NCBI RefSeq assembly: GCF_014926405.1
Contig: NZ_JACXXJ020000005.1
Location: 2,361,001-2,425,000 of the forward strand
From: Agrobacterium vitis
GTDB lineage: Bacteria; Pseudomonadota; Alphaproteobacteria; Rhizobiales; Rhizobiaceae
DNA: 64,000 bases
Reading direction: 5' to 3'
Part shown: positions 18,995 to 28,320 of the stretch, one piece after another
How positions within the stretch are numbered: the stretch's first letter is position 1
How the letters are laid out: the number at the start of each line of letters is the position of its first letter
Made by a program: the position numbers and the translations under genes
Notes under the pieces: model-generated
Databases searched by the model: none
Told to the model about the DNA's origin: nothing
The model's input: the letters and a program-made list of their open reading frames with translations, nothing else

Positions 18995-20323
18995 TTAGCC
19001 CCGGGCTGGCATCAGCACGCAATCATAGCTGCTTTTCACCAGCCGCTCACAGGCGCTTTGAGCATCGTCCTTGTTGGGAAAGCCGGTGAAGCGGGCGCGG
19101 TACACGGTGGCGCCATTGCGGGTGACGGCTTCGGTATAGATATCGCGGTCGGCCAGCGGCCCACCGATCTTGTCGCGGACCATTTGCAGCAGGCTCATGG
19201 CTTCCTCGGCGCTGGCGGCAGCCGCGATCTGGATCTGCCAGGTTCCGTCGCGATGCAGCGGAATGGGCTTCAGGGGACGCGGATGGGCGCCCGCAATCAG
19301 GGCTTCCGTGGCTGCAGCGGCATTGTTGGCGCCACCACCGGCATAAGCATTGCCAAAGCGGGAGCCGAGAATCGGCGCATCGGCCTGCGCGCTGACGGAG
19401 GCGACCTGAGAAGCAACCTCTCTGCGGTCGATTGGGGTGCTGCGGTCGAGCGGCAGTGGAATGCTGCCAGTGGTCTGGGCAATGACAATCGGAGCGGTGG
19501 GAGCAGCGCTGGCGATCAGCGAATTGCCGTCAGACGCCTTGCCGATATTCTTGGTGATCAGCTGGGCCATCAGATTGTCACGGCTGGCGCCGCTACGGCC
19601 GCCCATGATCACGCCGATCACCCGGCGCTTGCCATCGGCCACGGCGCTGACCAGGTTATAGCCGGATGCGTTGGTGTAACCGGTCTTGATGCCGTCCATG
19701 CCCTTGTAGCGGTACATGAGATTGTTATGGCCATTGATGGTGCGGCCACGAAAGGCAAAGCTGCGGGTGGAAAACAGCGCGTAATCGCGGGGAAAGTCGC
19801 GCAGCAGTGCTACGCCGAGGGTGGACATGTCGCGGGCGGTGGTGATCTGCTGATCGTCTGGAAGGCCGGAGGCATTGACGAATGTGGTATTGGGCATACC
19901 GAGCTGGCGGGCCTTGGCGGTCATCATCGCCGCGAAATTCTCTTCCGTTCCGCCAAGCTTTTCGGCCATTGCGGCGGCGGCATCATTAGCCGACAGGGTC
20001 ACCATGCCCATCACCGCCTCGCGTACGGTAATTTCTTCACCCGGCTTGAGGCGAAGCTTGGTGGGCGGACGTGATGAGGCGTATTTGGAAAACGGCACGG
20101 GGCTATCCCAGCTCAACGTGCCACGGCGAATCGCATCGAAAACCATATAGATGGTCATCATTTTGGTCAGCGATGCCGGATGGTTGGGCATATCCGCATT
20201 TTCCGAGGCGATCACCCGACCGGTGCGCGCATCCAGCAGAAGCTGGGCGCTGCCTGCAAGAACCGGGCTGGCCATCATGCTGATCGACACAAACAACGAT
20301 AGCGCGATCAGGGTCCTGCTCAT
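18995..20323 (-). CDS. D-alanyl-D-alanine carboxypeptidase (peptidase S11) with C-terminal SPOR domain
   Basis: A 442-aa periplasmic penicillin-binding protein that trims the terminal D-Ala of peptidoglycan pentapeptides. The signal peptide is cut near VLA|GS (residue 23). Active-site motifs are S51-L-T-K54, S111-A-N113 and K213-T-G215. After a Pro/Ala-rich linker (about 290-360) comes a SPOR domain (TWQIQIAAAASAEEAMSLL to the end), which binds denuded glycan at the division site. The ATG at 20323 follows GGAGG; a longer reading to 20503 has no ribosome site. Fusion of S11 with SPOR suggests septal targeting. Confidence 0.93.
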   Translation of the reverse strand: MSRTLIALSLFVSISMMASPVLAGSAQLLLDARTGRVIASENADMPNHPASLTKMMTIYMVFDAIRRGTLSWDSPVPFSKYASSRPPTKLRLKPGEEITVREAVMGMVTLSANDAAAAMAEKLGGTEENFAAMMTAKARQLGMPNTTFVNASGLPDDQQITTARDMSTLGVALLRDFPRDYALFSTRSFAFRGRTINGHNNLMYRYKGMDGIKTGYTNASGYNLVSAVADGKRRVIGVIMGGRSGASRDNLMAQLITKNIGKASDGNSLIASAAPTAPIVIAQTTGSIPLPLDRSTPIDRREVASQVASVSAQADAPILGSRFGNAYAGGGANNAAAATEALIAGAHPRPLKPIPLHRDGTWQIQIAAAASAEEAMSLLQMVRDKIGGPLADRDIYTEAVTRNGATVYRARFTGFPNKDDAQSACERLVKSSYDCVLMPARG

Positions 20324-20503
20324 TCGGCCTCCAGACTGGTTACACTGCAAATACTTGGGCAAATTCATCGGCAAATTCACGAAAACGACCTCGAACACTT
20401 CACGGAACCGGCACGAGGACGTGCTGGCATTAGACCCAAAATGGGGCAGGAAATTGTGCAACGCCTTCATCTTGCCCAATATTGTTAATGAAGAGTTGCC
20501 CAA

Positions 20504-20989
20504 TTATGGCAACTCTGTGGAATCTGCAGGGTTTCCCCCTTCGTTCCTATCAGAATCGAGAAGAAATACAGCCCCCTCGCCGCGCTCGCCCGCCATATCC
20601 TGGGGATTGAAGATATTGCAATGCGTCATCGACAGGCAACCGCAGCCGATACAGCCGTCGAGATCGTTGCGCAATTTGCCGAGCATGGCGATGCGCCGGT
20701 CCAAACTGTCCGCCCAACGTGTCGCAATCCGGCGCCAGTCCTCCCGGCCCGGCGTCTGGCCTTGCGGCAGATCCGCCATGATCGCCGCGACCTCCTTCAA
20801 GGGAATGCCTAGCGCTAGCGCCGCCCGGATAATCGCCACGCGGCGCAGCACGTCCCGGTCGTAGCGCCGCTGGTTGCCGCTGGTGCGCCGGGCGCGGATC
20901 AGGCCCTTGCGCTCGTAAAAATGCAAAGCCGAAACCGCAACGCCACTGCGCTCCGCCAATTCACCGACGCTCAAACCCTGCATCCGCAT
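20504..20989 (-). CDS. soxR: Redox-sensitive transcriptional activator SoxR
   Basis: A 161-aa MerR-family regulator. The N-terminal winged helix is LSVGELAERSGVAVSALHFYERKGL. A dimerisation helix follows, and then the [2Fe-2S] site Cys113-x2-Cys116-x-Cys118-x5-Cys124 (CIGCGCLSMTHC), diagnostic of SoxR. Oxidation by redox-cycling compounds activates transcription at promoters with a 19-base spacer. The start at 20989 has GAGG four bases upstream. A SoxR box lies 12 bases beyond the start and is shared with a divergent MFS pump gene. There is no soxS, as expected outside enterics. Confidence 0.96.
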   Translation of the reverse strand: MRMQGLSVGELAERSGVAVSALHFYERKGLIRARRTSGNQRRYDRDVLRRVAIIRAALALGIPLKEVAAIMADLPQGQTPGREDWRRIATRWADSLDRRIAMLGKLRNDLDGCIGCGCLSMTHCNIFNPQDMAGERGEGAVFLLDSDRNEGGNPADSTELP

Positions 20990-20997
20990 TTTTCCTC

Positions 20998-21028
20998 TTT
21001 ACCTCAACTTAGGTTGAGGTTGTAGCGT
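20998..21028 (+). promoter_or_regulatory. Predicted SoxR-type promoter of the MFS gene (19-base spacer)
   Basis: TTTACC (20998-21003) and TAGCGT (21023-21028) are separated by 19 bases. The long spacer is filled by the SoxR palindrome, as in MerR-class promoters. The -10 is weak, which is usual for activated promoters. Confidence 0.55.
21002..21019. promoter_or_regulatory. SoxR box
   Basis: CCTCAACTTAGGTTGAGG is an 18-bp near-perfect palindrome with outer arms CCTCAA/TTGAGG, the same as the canonical SoxR operator CCTCAAGT-TAACTTGAGG. It is located between divergent soxR and the MFS gene. Confidence 0.85.
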
Positions 21029-21073
21029 GGCGATCATCAATTGACCAGAGCAGATGGCAAGGACTGAAAAAAT

Positions 21074-22528
21074 ATGGGAATTCAGGAGATTAACCCCGAA
21101 TCCGCAGAGGCTGATGCGACGATGCCGGAGAATGGGCATTGGCGCGATCTGTTCGCCCCGGGCCTCGGAGCAGCAACCGTCATGGTCAGCCTTGGTGTTG
21201 GACTGCATGCTTTCAACGCCTTCCTTGTTTCAACCGCCCTGCCCTCGGCCATTGCCGAGCTTGGTGGCGCGCAGTGGTTGCCCTGGACCAGCACGCTTTA
21301 TCTGGCCGCATCGATTGTGGCAGGCGCAAGTTGCGCCAGCCTCAAGGCCCGGGTCGGCACCCGAGGCGCGCTCGCTATCGTCACGTTGGTATTCCTCGTG
21401 GGAACACTAACCGCCGGTCTGGCGGGATCGATGGCGGGCATCATCATCGGGCGTGTCTTGCAGGGGCTTGGGGAAGGCGCTGTCCTGGCTCTGTGCTATA
21501 TGCTGATCTCGACGCTGTTCCCGCGCAGGTTGATTGCCCGCATTTTCGGTATCGAAGCCGCCGTCTGGGCGGTGTCGGCCTTTGGGGGGCCAGTACTGGC
21601 CGGGCTGTTGACTGAGGCGATTTCGTGGCGCGCAGCCTTCCTCGTCAACGTTCCCGCCGGCATCGTCTTTCTGATTTTGGCCAGGATCGCCGTTCCAAAA
21701 GGGGAGAAAAATGGCAAAAAACCGGCCAATCCGGGTGGCTTGCCGATAGGCCGACTGAGCCTGCTGCTGGTCGGGCTGGTGCTGCTGCTGGCGGCAAATC
21801 TGACGGCGCTGGACATCTCCCGTAACACCATGATCGGCATGGCGCTTGCCGCTTGTCTGCTGTTTGTCGCGCTCGACAGAAACAGTCTTCAGCCGATCCT
21901 GCCCGCCGGCGCCTTTGTGGCGTCAACACCCGTCGGGCTGGGCCTGTGGATCGTGTTGCTCATGCCACTTTCCGAAGCGGCTCTCGGTGTCTATCTCGTC
22001 TATACGCTGCAACATCTCTGGTCGATGGGACCAATGGCAGCGGGTGCGTTGAGCGCGCTGATGGCGGTCAGCTGGAGCCTAACGGCTGTGATCACCGCCA
22101 ATATCTCCACCCAAAAAGCCAGAGAAAGACTGATCCTGCTGGGGATCTTCACCGAGGCTGGCGGCCTTGCCGGCACCACGCTTGCCATTGCAACCGGTCA
22201 CCTACCGGGACTGATCCTGTCGCTTATCGCCGTGGGCATGGCCTTTGGCATGGCGTGGGCGGCGCTCAGCCAGACAATGATGGAGGCGAGCCCAGCTGGC
22301 GACCGCGACCGGACCTCAGCACTTTTGCCCACATTGCAAACCGCCGGTTATGCCATAGGGGCCGCACTGGCCGGTCTCATTGCCAATCGCTCCGGCTTTT
22401 CCGGCACGGCATCGCCGGAGGTGCTGCGCCATGCGGTCGGCAATAGCGTCCTGTTTGGCCTGGCCTGCCTTGCTCCGGCAATCCTGCTGGCGCCCTGGAT
22501 GGTGAGAAGCCTGAGGAAAACCGGGTGA
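21074..22528 (+). CDS. MFS drug exporter (DHA2-like), likely SoxR target
   Basis: A 484-aa major facilitator with about 13-14 hydrophobic segments. Motif A-like residues follow the second helix (ASLKARVGTRGALAIVT), the antiporter motif is GPVLAGLLTE with GRVLQGLGEGAVLALCY before it, and LVNVPAGIVFLIL follows. These are features of drug:H+ antiporters of the DHA2/EmrB type. The N terminus (about 30 residues) is hydrophilic. The SoxR box 55 bases upstream suggests induction by redox-active compounds and export of them. Substrate is inferred from context only. Confidence 0.88.
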   Translation: MGIQEINPESAEADATMPENGHWRDLFAPGLGAATVMVSLGVGLHAFNAFLVSTALPSAIAELGGAQWLPWTSTLYLAASIVAGASCASLKARVGTRGALAIVTLVFLVGTLTAGLAGSMAGIIIGRVLQGLGEGAVLALCYMLISTLFPRRLIARIFGIEAAVWAVSAFGGPVLAGLLTEAISWRAAFLVNVPAGIVFLILARIAVPKGEKNGKKPANPGGLPIGRLSLLLVGLVLLLAANLTALDISRNTMIGMALAACLLFVALDRNSLQPILPAGAFVASTPVGLGLWIVLLMPLSEAALGVYLVYTLQHLWSMGPMAAGALSALMAVSWSLTAVITANISTQKARERLILLGIFTEAGGLAGTTLAIATGHLPGLILSLIAVGMAFGMAWAALSQTMMEASPAGDRDRTSALLPTLQTAGYAIGAALAGLIANRSGFSGTASPEVLRHAVGNSVLFGLACLAPAILLAPWMVRSLRKTG

Positions 22529-22774
22529 TGTCCAGGCTCTTCTGATAGATTTTATCCCCAGAACAACAGTTTCATCGCCGGAGTCGGGCTTAAAACCGGA
22601 GCCGATGCACAATTCCTTAAATCCGTACCATTAATCTGGCAGGTATTGAGACGATAACCCTTTGGGCCGGATGGGATCGCCCATTCGATTAAACCTATCC
22701 GGTGCATTCCGGACACCTGTTAAAGAGCATCTTTTTTCAAAGACAGTGCAGCTGCGGCTGCCGGAACATCACGT

Positions 22775-23825
22775 ATGAATGCTACTCTCTTCAAGCATGG
22801 GCTGATCGCGGGTGGACTGGTCGCGGCTGGGATGGTGCGCAGGTTCGGTGCATGGAAGGAAGCGCGCGGGCTCGGCGCGATCTTTACCCTGCATCAGGTG
22901 CGCCCCTATCTTCCTCTGGTGCCCGATCCCAACCGGCACCTGGAAATCACCCCGCAATTCCTGGATACCGCCCTTCGCGCCCTGTGGCGGGAAAATTACG
23001 AATTCATCCGCTTGGAGGAGGTCCCCGCACGGCTTGCTAGAGGGCCAGGTCAAAGGCCGTTTGCAGTCTTTACCCTTGATGATGCCTATTACAGCAGTCG
23101 TGACTTCGCCCTGCCGATCTTCGAGCGGTTCGATGCGCCCTTCACGGTTTTTTGTCTGCCAGGGCCTCAGCGAGCGCAGCCATGGCCTCTGGTGGGAAAC
23201 CCTTGCTGCCCTGACCCGCAAGGCTGAGCAGCTGAAATGGGACTTCGACGGCAGGAGGCGCATCCTGTCCACCGACACGCCATTGCGCAAAGCCGCCGCG
23301 TTCCGGCAGATCGCCAGCCAGATTACGGCGATGAACGAGGCAGACATGATCGGCAGGCTAAACGGGATGGCGGCAGAGGTCGGGATAGACAGCCGCGACA
23401 TCGTTGCCAAAGCCATCCTGCCCTCGGAGGCGCTGGCCGATTTTGCCGCCCATCCGCTGGTCAGCCTGGGCGCTCATACGGTCAGCCATCGCGGCTTGAC
23501 CGGGCTTGATGATGAAACGGTGCAGCAGGAGTTGAAACTCTGCGCCGATTATCTCGAAACCCTGACCGGAACGCGACCGGTCAGTTTCGCCTATCCCTAT
23601 GGCGATGGCCGTAGTGTCGATCGCCGTACCATCGATTTGGTGCGCGAGGCCGGTTTCCGTCTGGCAGTCACCACCCGGCCCGCGACACTGTTTGCAAACG
23701 ACGGACAGCGCCTGCACGCCCTGCCGCGCATTTCACTCAATGGTCATTTCCAAACGCCAGCCACGGTCCGGACGCTGGCATCGGGCATTCCCTTTCGCCT
23801 GATGTCACGCAAACCGGCTGCGTGA
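22775..23825 (+). pseudogene. Polysaccharide deacetylase, interrupted by a +1 frameshift in a T6 run
   Basis: Two overlapping frames together make one NodB-type deacetylase of about 350 aa. Frame one (22775 to a TGA at 23225-23227) holds IFTLHQVRPYLP and the first metal motif TLDDAYYS. The next frame, open to 23825, holds ERSHGLWWETLAAL, the HTVSH zinc motif in SLGAHTVSHRGL and the AYPYGDG block. The change of frame falls at six Ts, 23148-23153; removing one T restores FTVFVCQGL and a continuous protein. The result is either a real inactivating mutation or a sequencing error. N-terminal signal/anchor region present. Monocistronic. Confidence 0.8.
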
Positions 23826-23853
23826 CACAGGAAAAAGTACAGCCCTTAGGAGA

Positions 23854-24474
23854 TCACGGATACATCCGCACCTTGCTCCAGGGGCGGTCCAGCGCCTCGC
23901 GGCGAAACTCGATCCGGTCATGCAGGCGGAATTTACCGTCACGCCAGAATTCGATGGTTAACGGCTTGATCCGGAAACCCGACCAGTGGGCTGGACGCGG
24001 AATAGACCCCAGGGCGTAACGCGCCGTATATTCGGCAACCGCTTTTTCCAACGCAAACCGGCTTTCCAGCGGCCGCGACTGTTTCGAGGCCCAGGCGCCG
24101 ATCCGGCTGCCGATCGGTCTTGTCTGGTAATAGGCATCGGCCTCGGCGTCGGACACGACCTCCACTTCGCCGCGCAACCGCACCTGACGTCGCAGGGATT
24201 TCCAGTGAAAGCACATCGCGGCTTTCTTTTGGGAGAGAATCTCCGTACCCTTCTGGCTCTCGAAATTAGTATAGAAGACGAATCCGTTTTGATCGAAATC
24301 TTTCAGCAGCACCATGCGCACATTTGGCAGGCCGCTTTCATCGACTGTCGCCAATGCGACAGCGTTGGGATCGTTTATCTCGGAGGCCTTTGCCTCCGTG
24401 AGCCACGTTTCGAACAAGCCAAAAGGTTCATGCTCCTCGGTAAAGTCACCGGTTGTTAACTCATTTTGCGACAT
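23854..24474 (-). CDS. pdxH: Pyridoxamine 5'-phosphate oxidase
   Basis: A 206-aa FMN enzyme that oxidises PNP/PMP to pyridoxal 5'-phosphate. FMN-site blocks are [39 protein letters not shown] and the [14 protein letters not shown] loop. The C-terminal ...[12 protein letters not shown]...MYP end is complete. The length equals that of other rhizobial PdxH. It is convergent to the deacetylase remnant and divergent from the lipoprotein gene at 24537. Confidence 0.97.
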   Translation of the reverse strand: MSQNELTTGDFTEEHEPFGLFETWLTEAKASEINDPNAVALATVDESGLPNVRMVLLKDFDQNGFVFYTNFESQKGTEILSQKKAAMCFHWKSLRRQVRLRGEVEVVSDAEADAYYQTRPIGSRIGAWASKQSRPLESRFALEKAVAEYTARYALGSIPRPAHWSGFRIKPLTIEFWRDGKFRLHDRIEFRREALDRPWSKVRMYP

Positions 24475-24536
24475 ATTATGTTAAATGCTCCGCATATGCC
24501 CGCGCCGCCAACGACGCATGAAGGACAGGACAGGTC

Positions 24537-24989
24537 TTGAGAGACATAGCAAAGCCGGATCGATGCAGAAAGGGACGCTGGGCCACCAGCGGTCGTTTTA
24601 TGGCCATGGCGGCGCTTTGCCTCATGTTGGGCGGCTGTGTCGGTGGCGTCATGGACTTCGGAGGCGATACGCCTAAGGTTGATCGGTCGATTTCGACCGG
24701 CACCATTCCAAACGAACCGGAAAAGCGGTCCGACCAGGATACGGTTCGCAATGCGGTTTCTTCCGCCGATCTTGAAAAACTGGGTCTGAGCCCGGTTCCC
24801 TGGGCCAATACCACAACGGGAAGCGCCGGTGTGATCGACTCGATTTCCGAGGACCGCAGCAATGGCGTGATCTGCCGGGTGTTCGTCACCAGCCGCCATG
24901 CCTATGACGGCATTGCCAAATTCTATGGCCGCACCTGCCTGGCCGGCGATGGCCAGTGGCAATTGGTGAATTTCGACAAGCAGTCCTGA
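24537..24989 (+). CDS. Small outer-surface lipoprotein of the RT0821/Lpp0805 type
   Basis: A protein of up to 150 aa with a lipoprotein signal: MAMAALCLMLGGC, where lipobox LGGC gives Cys34 of the long form. The C-terminal part has the surface-antigen pattern PWANTTTGSAGVI...NGVICRVF...YDGIAKFYGRTCLAGDGQW, as in RT0821/Lpp0805 proteins related to the rickettsial 17-kDa antigen. Function unknown. The start is uncertain: TTG at 24537 gives a basic leader, while ATG at 24600 starts directly at the hydrophobic part. Neither has a strong ribosome site. Divergent from pdxH. Confidence 0.75.
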   Translation: MRDIAKPDRCRKGRWATSGRFMAMAALCLMLGGCVGGVMDFGGDTPKVDRSISTGTIPNEPEKRSDQDTVRNAVSSADLEKLGLSPVPWANTTTGSAGVIDSISEDRSNGVICRVFVTSRHAYDGIAKFYGRTCLAGDGQWQLVNFDKQS

Positions 24990-25377
24990 GATCGGCAATT
25001 CCGTGCTGTAAAAACGCCGATTGCACCGACTTTCCATGACTTACTAACGGTCATAGCCGCTGACGGCAGCACCCATTGCGTAAATTCCATTGGCATCAAA
25101 GCCTGATTCAAGGAATTATTCCCCAAGCGTAACCACTGGTTAGCATCTGCTTCCTAATATAATCATGTCCCGTGGCGAGACATATAAAGACAATGCTTGC
25201 CGCGTATGAGCGTGAATGATTCACCTTTCTGCGAAATTGCTGGGCAAAAATCTTTTGTTCTGAAATTTCCGCAACAGATTGAAAGTGTTACGGTACATCA
25301 TATTTCCCCTTACGGGTGCGATGTCGTGACCCGGACAGATCTCAATTGAACCGCTCTTGTATTTGGTTGGTGGTAAA
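24990..25377. other. Intergenic stretch before the DnaJ-like gene
   Basis: No open frame of note, and no clear terminator, sigma-32 promoter or repeat could be identified. It should contain the promoter of the DnaJ-like gene. Confidence 0.4.
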
Positions 25378-26652
25378 ATGCGTGATCCCTACTCCATTCT
25401 CGGCGTGCAGCGCGATGCTGGTACTGACGAGATCAAGGCTGCCTGGCGCTCGAAAGCCAAGACCTCTCATCCCGATCAGAACCGGGAGGACCCAACAGCA
25501 ACCCAACGGTTTGCGGAAATCGGGCAGGCCTATGATGTGCTCAAGGACCCCGCAAAACGAAGCCGCTACGACCAGCAACGCTCGAAAATGGACGCCATGA
25601 AACGCGAACAGACGATCATGCAACAACGCGAGGAAGCCCGTGCGGCCGCCGAGCGCGCCCGTCAGGCCAAGGCCAATGCGGAGCGCGTCATGGCCGATCT
25701 GGCGCGCATCGAGGCGGAAAAGGCCAAGGCTGAAAAAGCCGCCGAAATGCTGAATGTCAAGGTTGAGGCCGCCCGCGCCCGCGCGCAATCGGCCGAAGCC
25801 CAGGCCGCCAATGCGTCGGCCGACGCAACGGCAAGCGCCAACGCCTCGGCCAAAGCCCAGGCTCAAACGCAGGCTCAAGCCCAGCCCCAGGCCGCAGCAA
25901 AGCCGGAAACCGCGAAAGCGGCTCCCGACACCGCCGAAACGGCAGCCCCCAGCCGCCCCGCCAGCCCGGATGCGGCAGACGATGCCGTCTCGAAGATTTT
26001 CGGCGCTGCCCAGACCGATCAGCGGCGAGGTGAAGACGAGGCGAGCGAAGACGGTAACCGGTCACGCGGCTTTGCACTTCCGGTTCTTGGCCTGATTTCA
26101 TCGCTGGTGCGACGCATTCGCAAACCGGCGCCGCCGGTTCTCGAAAAGGCCCCCGACATCATGGTCGAGGCCACCATCGCCATTGACGACCTGTTGCAAC
26201 ACAACACCATTTCCGTCCAGCTCAGCGATGGACGCGAGGTGAGGCTGCCGCTGGAAGCAGGGTATACCGATGGCAGCATTGCCCGGCTGTCCGGCAAGGG
26301 GCTGAAAGTGCCGAGCATGTTAACCGGCGATGTGCTGGTCACGCTGCGGGTGTTGAAAAGCCCTGCCTTCAGCGTCGATGGCTATGACATTCACTGCGTC
26401 GTGCCGATCAAGCTTGAGGATGCCGTGCTGGGATGCGACACGGTGATCGAAGGGCCGCAAGGACCGCTCGACATTACCGTACCGGCCTGGACCGGCTCGG
26501 ACCAGAGCATTCGCATCGAAGGCGAAGGCCTGCCCAGCGGCCCGGACGAACGGGGCGCACTGGTGGTGGAAATCAGGGTCGTGCTCTGGGAAAAACCGGA
26601 CGAAAAAGTCACGGATCTGATGAAAGTGATGAAGCACGGGCTTTTCCTATAG
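25378..26652 (+). CDS. DnaJ-related protein: J domain, Ala-rich coiled coil and DnaJ C-terminal domain
   Basis: A 424-aa cytoplasmic co-chaperone-like protein. The J domain spans residues 1-65 (DPYSILGV, HPD at 31-33, RSRYDQQR) and would stimulate DnaK. The middle (about 75-235) lacks the Gly/Phe and zinc-finger regions of DnaJ. It is instead a charged helix rich in Ala, Glu and Lys (EEARAAAERARQAKANAERV) that changes into an Ala/Gln/Pro stretch. Residues about 260-410 are the DnaJ peptide-binding C domain (VEATIAIDDLLQH, LSGKGLKVP, RIEGEGLPS). The ATG at 25378 begins at the J domain; the one at 25357 is less likely. Overall CbpA-like with an unusual linker. Confidence 0.88.
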   Translation: MRDPYSILGVQRDAGTDEIKAAWRSKAKTSHPDQNREDPTATQRFAEIGQAYDVLKDPAKRSRYDQQRSKMDAMKREQTIMQQREEARAAAERARQAKANAERVMADLARIEAEKAKAEKAAEMLNVKVEAARARAQSAEAQAANASADATASANASAKAQAQTQAQAQPQAAAKPETAKAAPDTAETAAPSRPASPDAADDAVSKIFGAAQTDQRRGEDEASEDGNRSRGFALPVLGLISSLVRRIRKPAPPVLEKAPDIMVEATIAIDDLLQHNTISVQLSDGREVRLPLEAGYTDGSIARLSGKGLKVPSMLTGDVLVTLRVLKSPAFSVDGYDIHCVVPIKLEDAVLGCDTVIEGPQGPLDITVPAWTGSDQSIRIEGEGLPSGPDERGALVVEIRVVLWEKPDEKVTDLMKVMKHGLFL

Positions 26653-26842
26653 TTTCCGCCCCCCGGAAAAATGACGGGTTAAACCGAATTTCGCTGTAAT
26701 CACACAGTGATAGCCACACCCTTTGTTACGGCTCCTTACAGTATTTGTTGCCTCTCTCCCATGAAGACAGGTGTAGCACAGCTTGAACCAAGGATCGGCC
26801 TATGCGATAGGCAGGTTCGATAGAAGTCTTAGGGAGCAACGA

Positions 26843-27661
26843 ATGGCTCAAATTTCGGGCCTCATGGCAGGCAAACGTGGCATCATCATGGGTGTTGCCA
26901 ATAATCGTTCCATCGCATGGGGCATAGCGAAGGCCTGCCGGGATGCCGGCGCGGAGATTGCGCTGACATGGCAGGGCGATGCGTTGAAAAAGCGTGTCGA
27001 GCCGCTGGCCCAGGAGCTTGAGGGCTTCATGGCAGGCGATTGCGACGTGACCGATCTGGAAAGCGTCGATGCCGTGTTCAAGAATGTCGAGGACAAGTGG
27101 GGCAAGATCGACTTCGTCGTGCATGCCATCGCCTTTTCCGACAAGGACGAGTTAACCGGCCGCTATCTGGATACCAGCCGCGAAAACTTCGCCCGCACCA
27201 TGGATATTTCTGTTTATTCCTTTACCGCTGTCGCCAAGCGGGCAGAAGCCATTCTCAAGGATGGCGGCGCATTGCTGACGCTGACCTATTACGGTGCGGA
27301 AAAAGTCATGCCGCATTATAATGTGATGGGCGTGGCCAAGGCAGCGCTGGAAGCCAGTGTCCGCTATCTCGCCGTCGACATGGGCAAGCGCGGCATTCGG
27401 GTCAATGCCATTTCGGCTGGTCCGATCAAGACTTTGGCAGCCTCCGGCATCGGCGATTTCCGCTATATCCTGAAGTGGAACGAATATAATTCGCCGCTGA
27501 AGCGCAATGTCACGACCGACGAAGTCGGCACATCCGGCCTCTATCTGTTGTCGGACCTGTCCAGCGGTGTGACCGGCGAAGTCCATCACGTCGACTGCGG
27601 TTACCACACCGTCGGCATGAAGGCCGTGGACGCGCCGGATATGTCGGTCGTCAAGGATTAA
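26843..27661 (+). CDS. fabI: Enoyl-[acyl-carrier-protein] reductase (NADH)
   Basis: A 272-aa FabI of the short-chain dehydrogenase fold that reduces trans-2-enoyl-ACP in fatty-acid elongation; target of triclosan and diazaborines. The catalytic set is Tyr149, Tyr159 and Lys166 (TYYGAEK...HYNVMGVAKAAL). The cofactor site is GVANNRSIAWGIA. The substrate loop has PIKTLAASGI and the C terminus VHHVDCGYH. The ATG at 26843 follows AGGGAG; a longer reading from 26783 is rejected. A second FabI paralogue is common in rhizobia, so this may be one of two. Confidence 0.95.
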   Translation: MAQISGLMAGKRGIIMGVANNRSIAWGIAKACRDAGAEIALTWQGDALKKRVEPLAQELEGFMAGDCDVTDLESVDAVFKNVEDKWGKIDFVVHAIAFSDKDELTGRYLDTSRENFARTMDISVYSFTAVAKRAEAILKDGGALLTLTYYGAEKVMPHYNVMGVAKAALEASVRYLAVDMGKRGIRVNAISAGPIKTLAASGIGDFRYILKWNEYNSPLKRNVTTDEVGTSGLYLLSDLSSGVTGEVHHVDCGYHTVGMKAVDAPDMSVVKD

Positions 27662-27719
27662 GACCCGGACACAAGGCCGGGAACAAGACCAAGAACAGGG
27701 CTTGAAAGGTTCGTCTGCC

Positions 27720-28310
27720 GTGCTGCTTTACGTCATTCGCCACGGACAGACGGACTGGAACGCCGAAGGTCGGTTTCAGGGCCAGACGGATATTCCGCTG
27801 AACGCCACGGGCCGTGGCCAGGCGATGCGCAATGGCGAAACCCTGCGCCATGTGCTGGGCGATACAGTCGATACATTCGACTTCGTCGCCTCCCCTCTTG
27901 GCCGCACCCGCGAGACCATGCAGCGGGTCCGCACCGAAATGGGTCTTGAACCCGAGCGTTACCGGCTCGACGACCGGTTGAAGGAAATCTGTTTTGGCGA
28001 CTGGGAAGGTCATACAACCCGCGAATTGAAAGAGCTGTACCCAGAGCGGGTCAAACAGCGATCCCAGGGCAAATGGGACTTCATTGCTCCTGGCCAACGG
28101 GCTGAAAGCTATGAGATCCTGTCCTGGCGCACCGGTGCCTGGCTTGCCTCAGTCCGCCAGCCAACCGTGGCCGTGACCCATGGCGGCGTTATCCGCAGCC
28201 TGTTCCGGCTGATTGGCAATGTCGATGCCAACGAGGCCTGCGCCATGCCAATCCCCCAGGACAAAATTCTTCTGATCGACCTTGAAAACAATAGCCTGAA
28301 TTGGCTTTGA
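27720..28310 (+). CDS. Histidine phosphatase family protein (phosphoglycerate mutase-like)
   Basis: A 196-aa enzyme with the phosphohistidine motif RHGQTDWN (Arg7-His8) at its N terminus. The second conserved Arg is in ASPLGRTRETM, the Glu in DDRLKEICFGDWEG and the late His in AVTHGGVIRSL. These are the four active-site positions of the family. Sequence resembles GpmB/CobC-like broad phosphatases; substrate unknown. A GTG at 27720 begins the protein at its first strand. A TTG at 27702 would add six residues. It is 58 bases after fabI and probably co-transcribed. Confidence 0.88.
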   Translation: MLLYVIRHGQTDWNAEGRFQGQTDIPLNATGRGQAMRNGETLRHVLGDTVDTFDFVASPLGRTRETMQRVRTEMGLEPERYRLDDRLKEICFGDWEGHTTRELKELYPERVKQRSQGKWDFIAPGQRAESYEILSWRTGAWLASVRQPTVAVTHGGVIRSLFRLIGNVDANEACAMPIPQDKILLIDLENNSLNWL

Positions 28311-28320
28311 CAGATCGGCG

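Noticed and set aside
23140..23160. Programmed frameshift in the deacetylase
   Set aside because: Change is +1 at a T6 run without a known slippery heptamer, stop-codon context or stimulatory structure; mutation or sequencing error is simpler.
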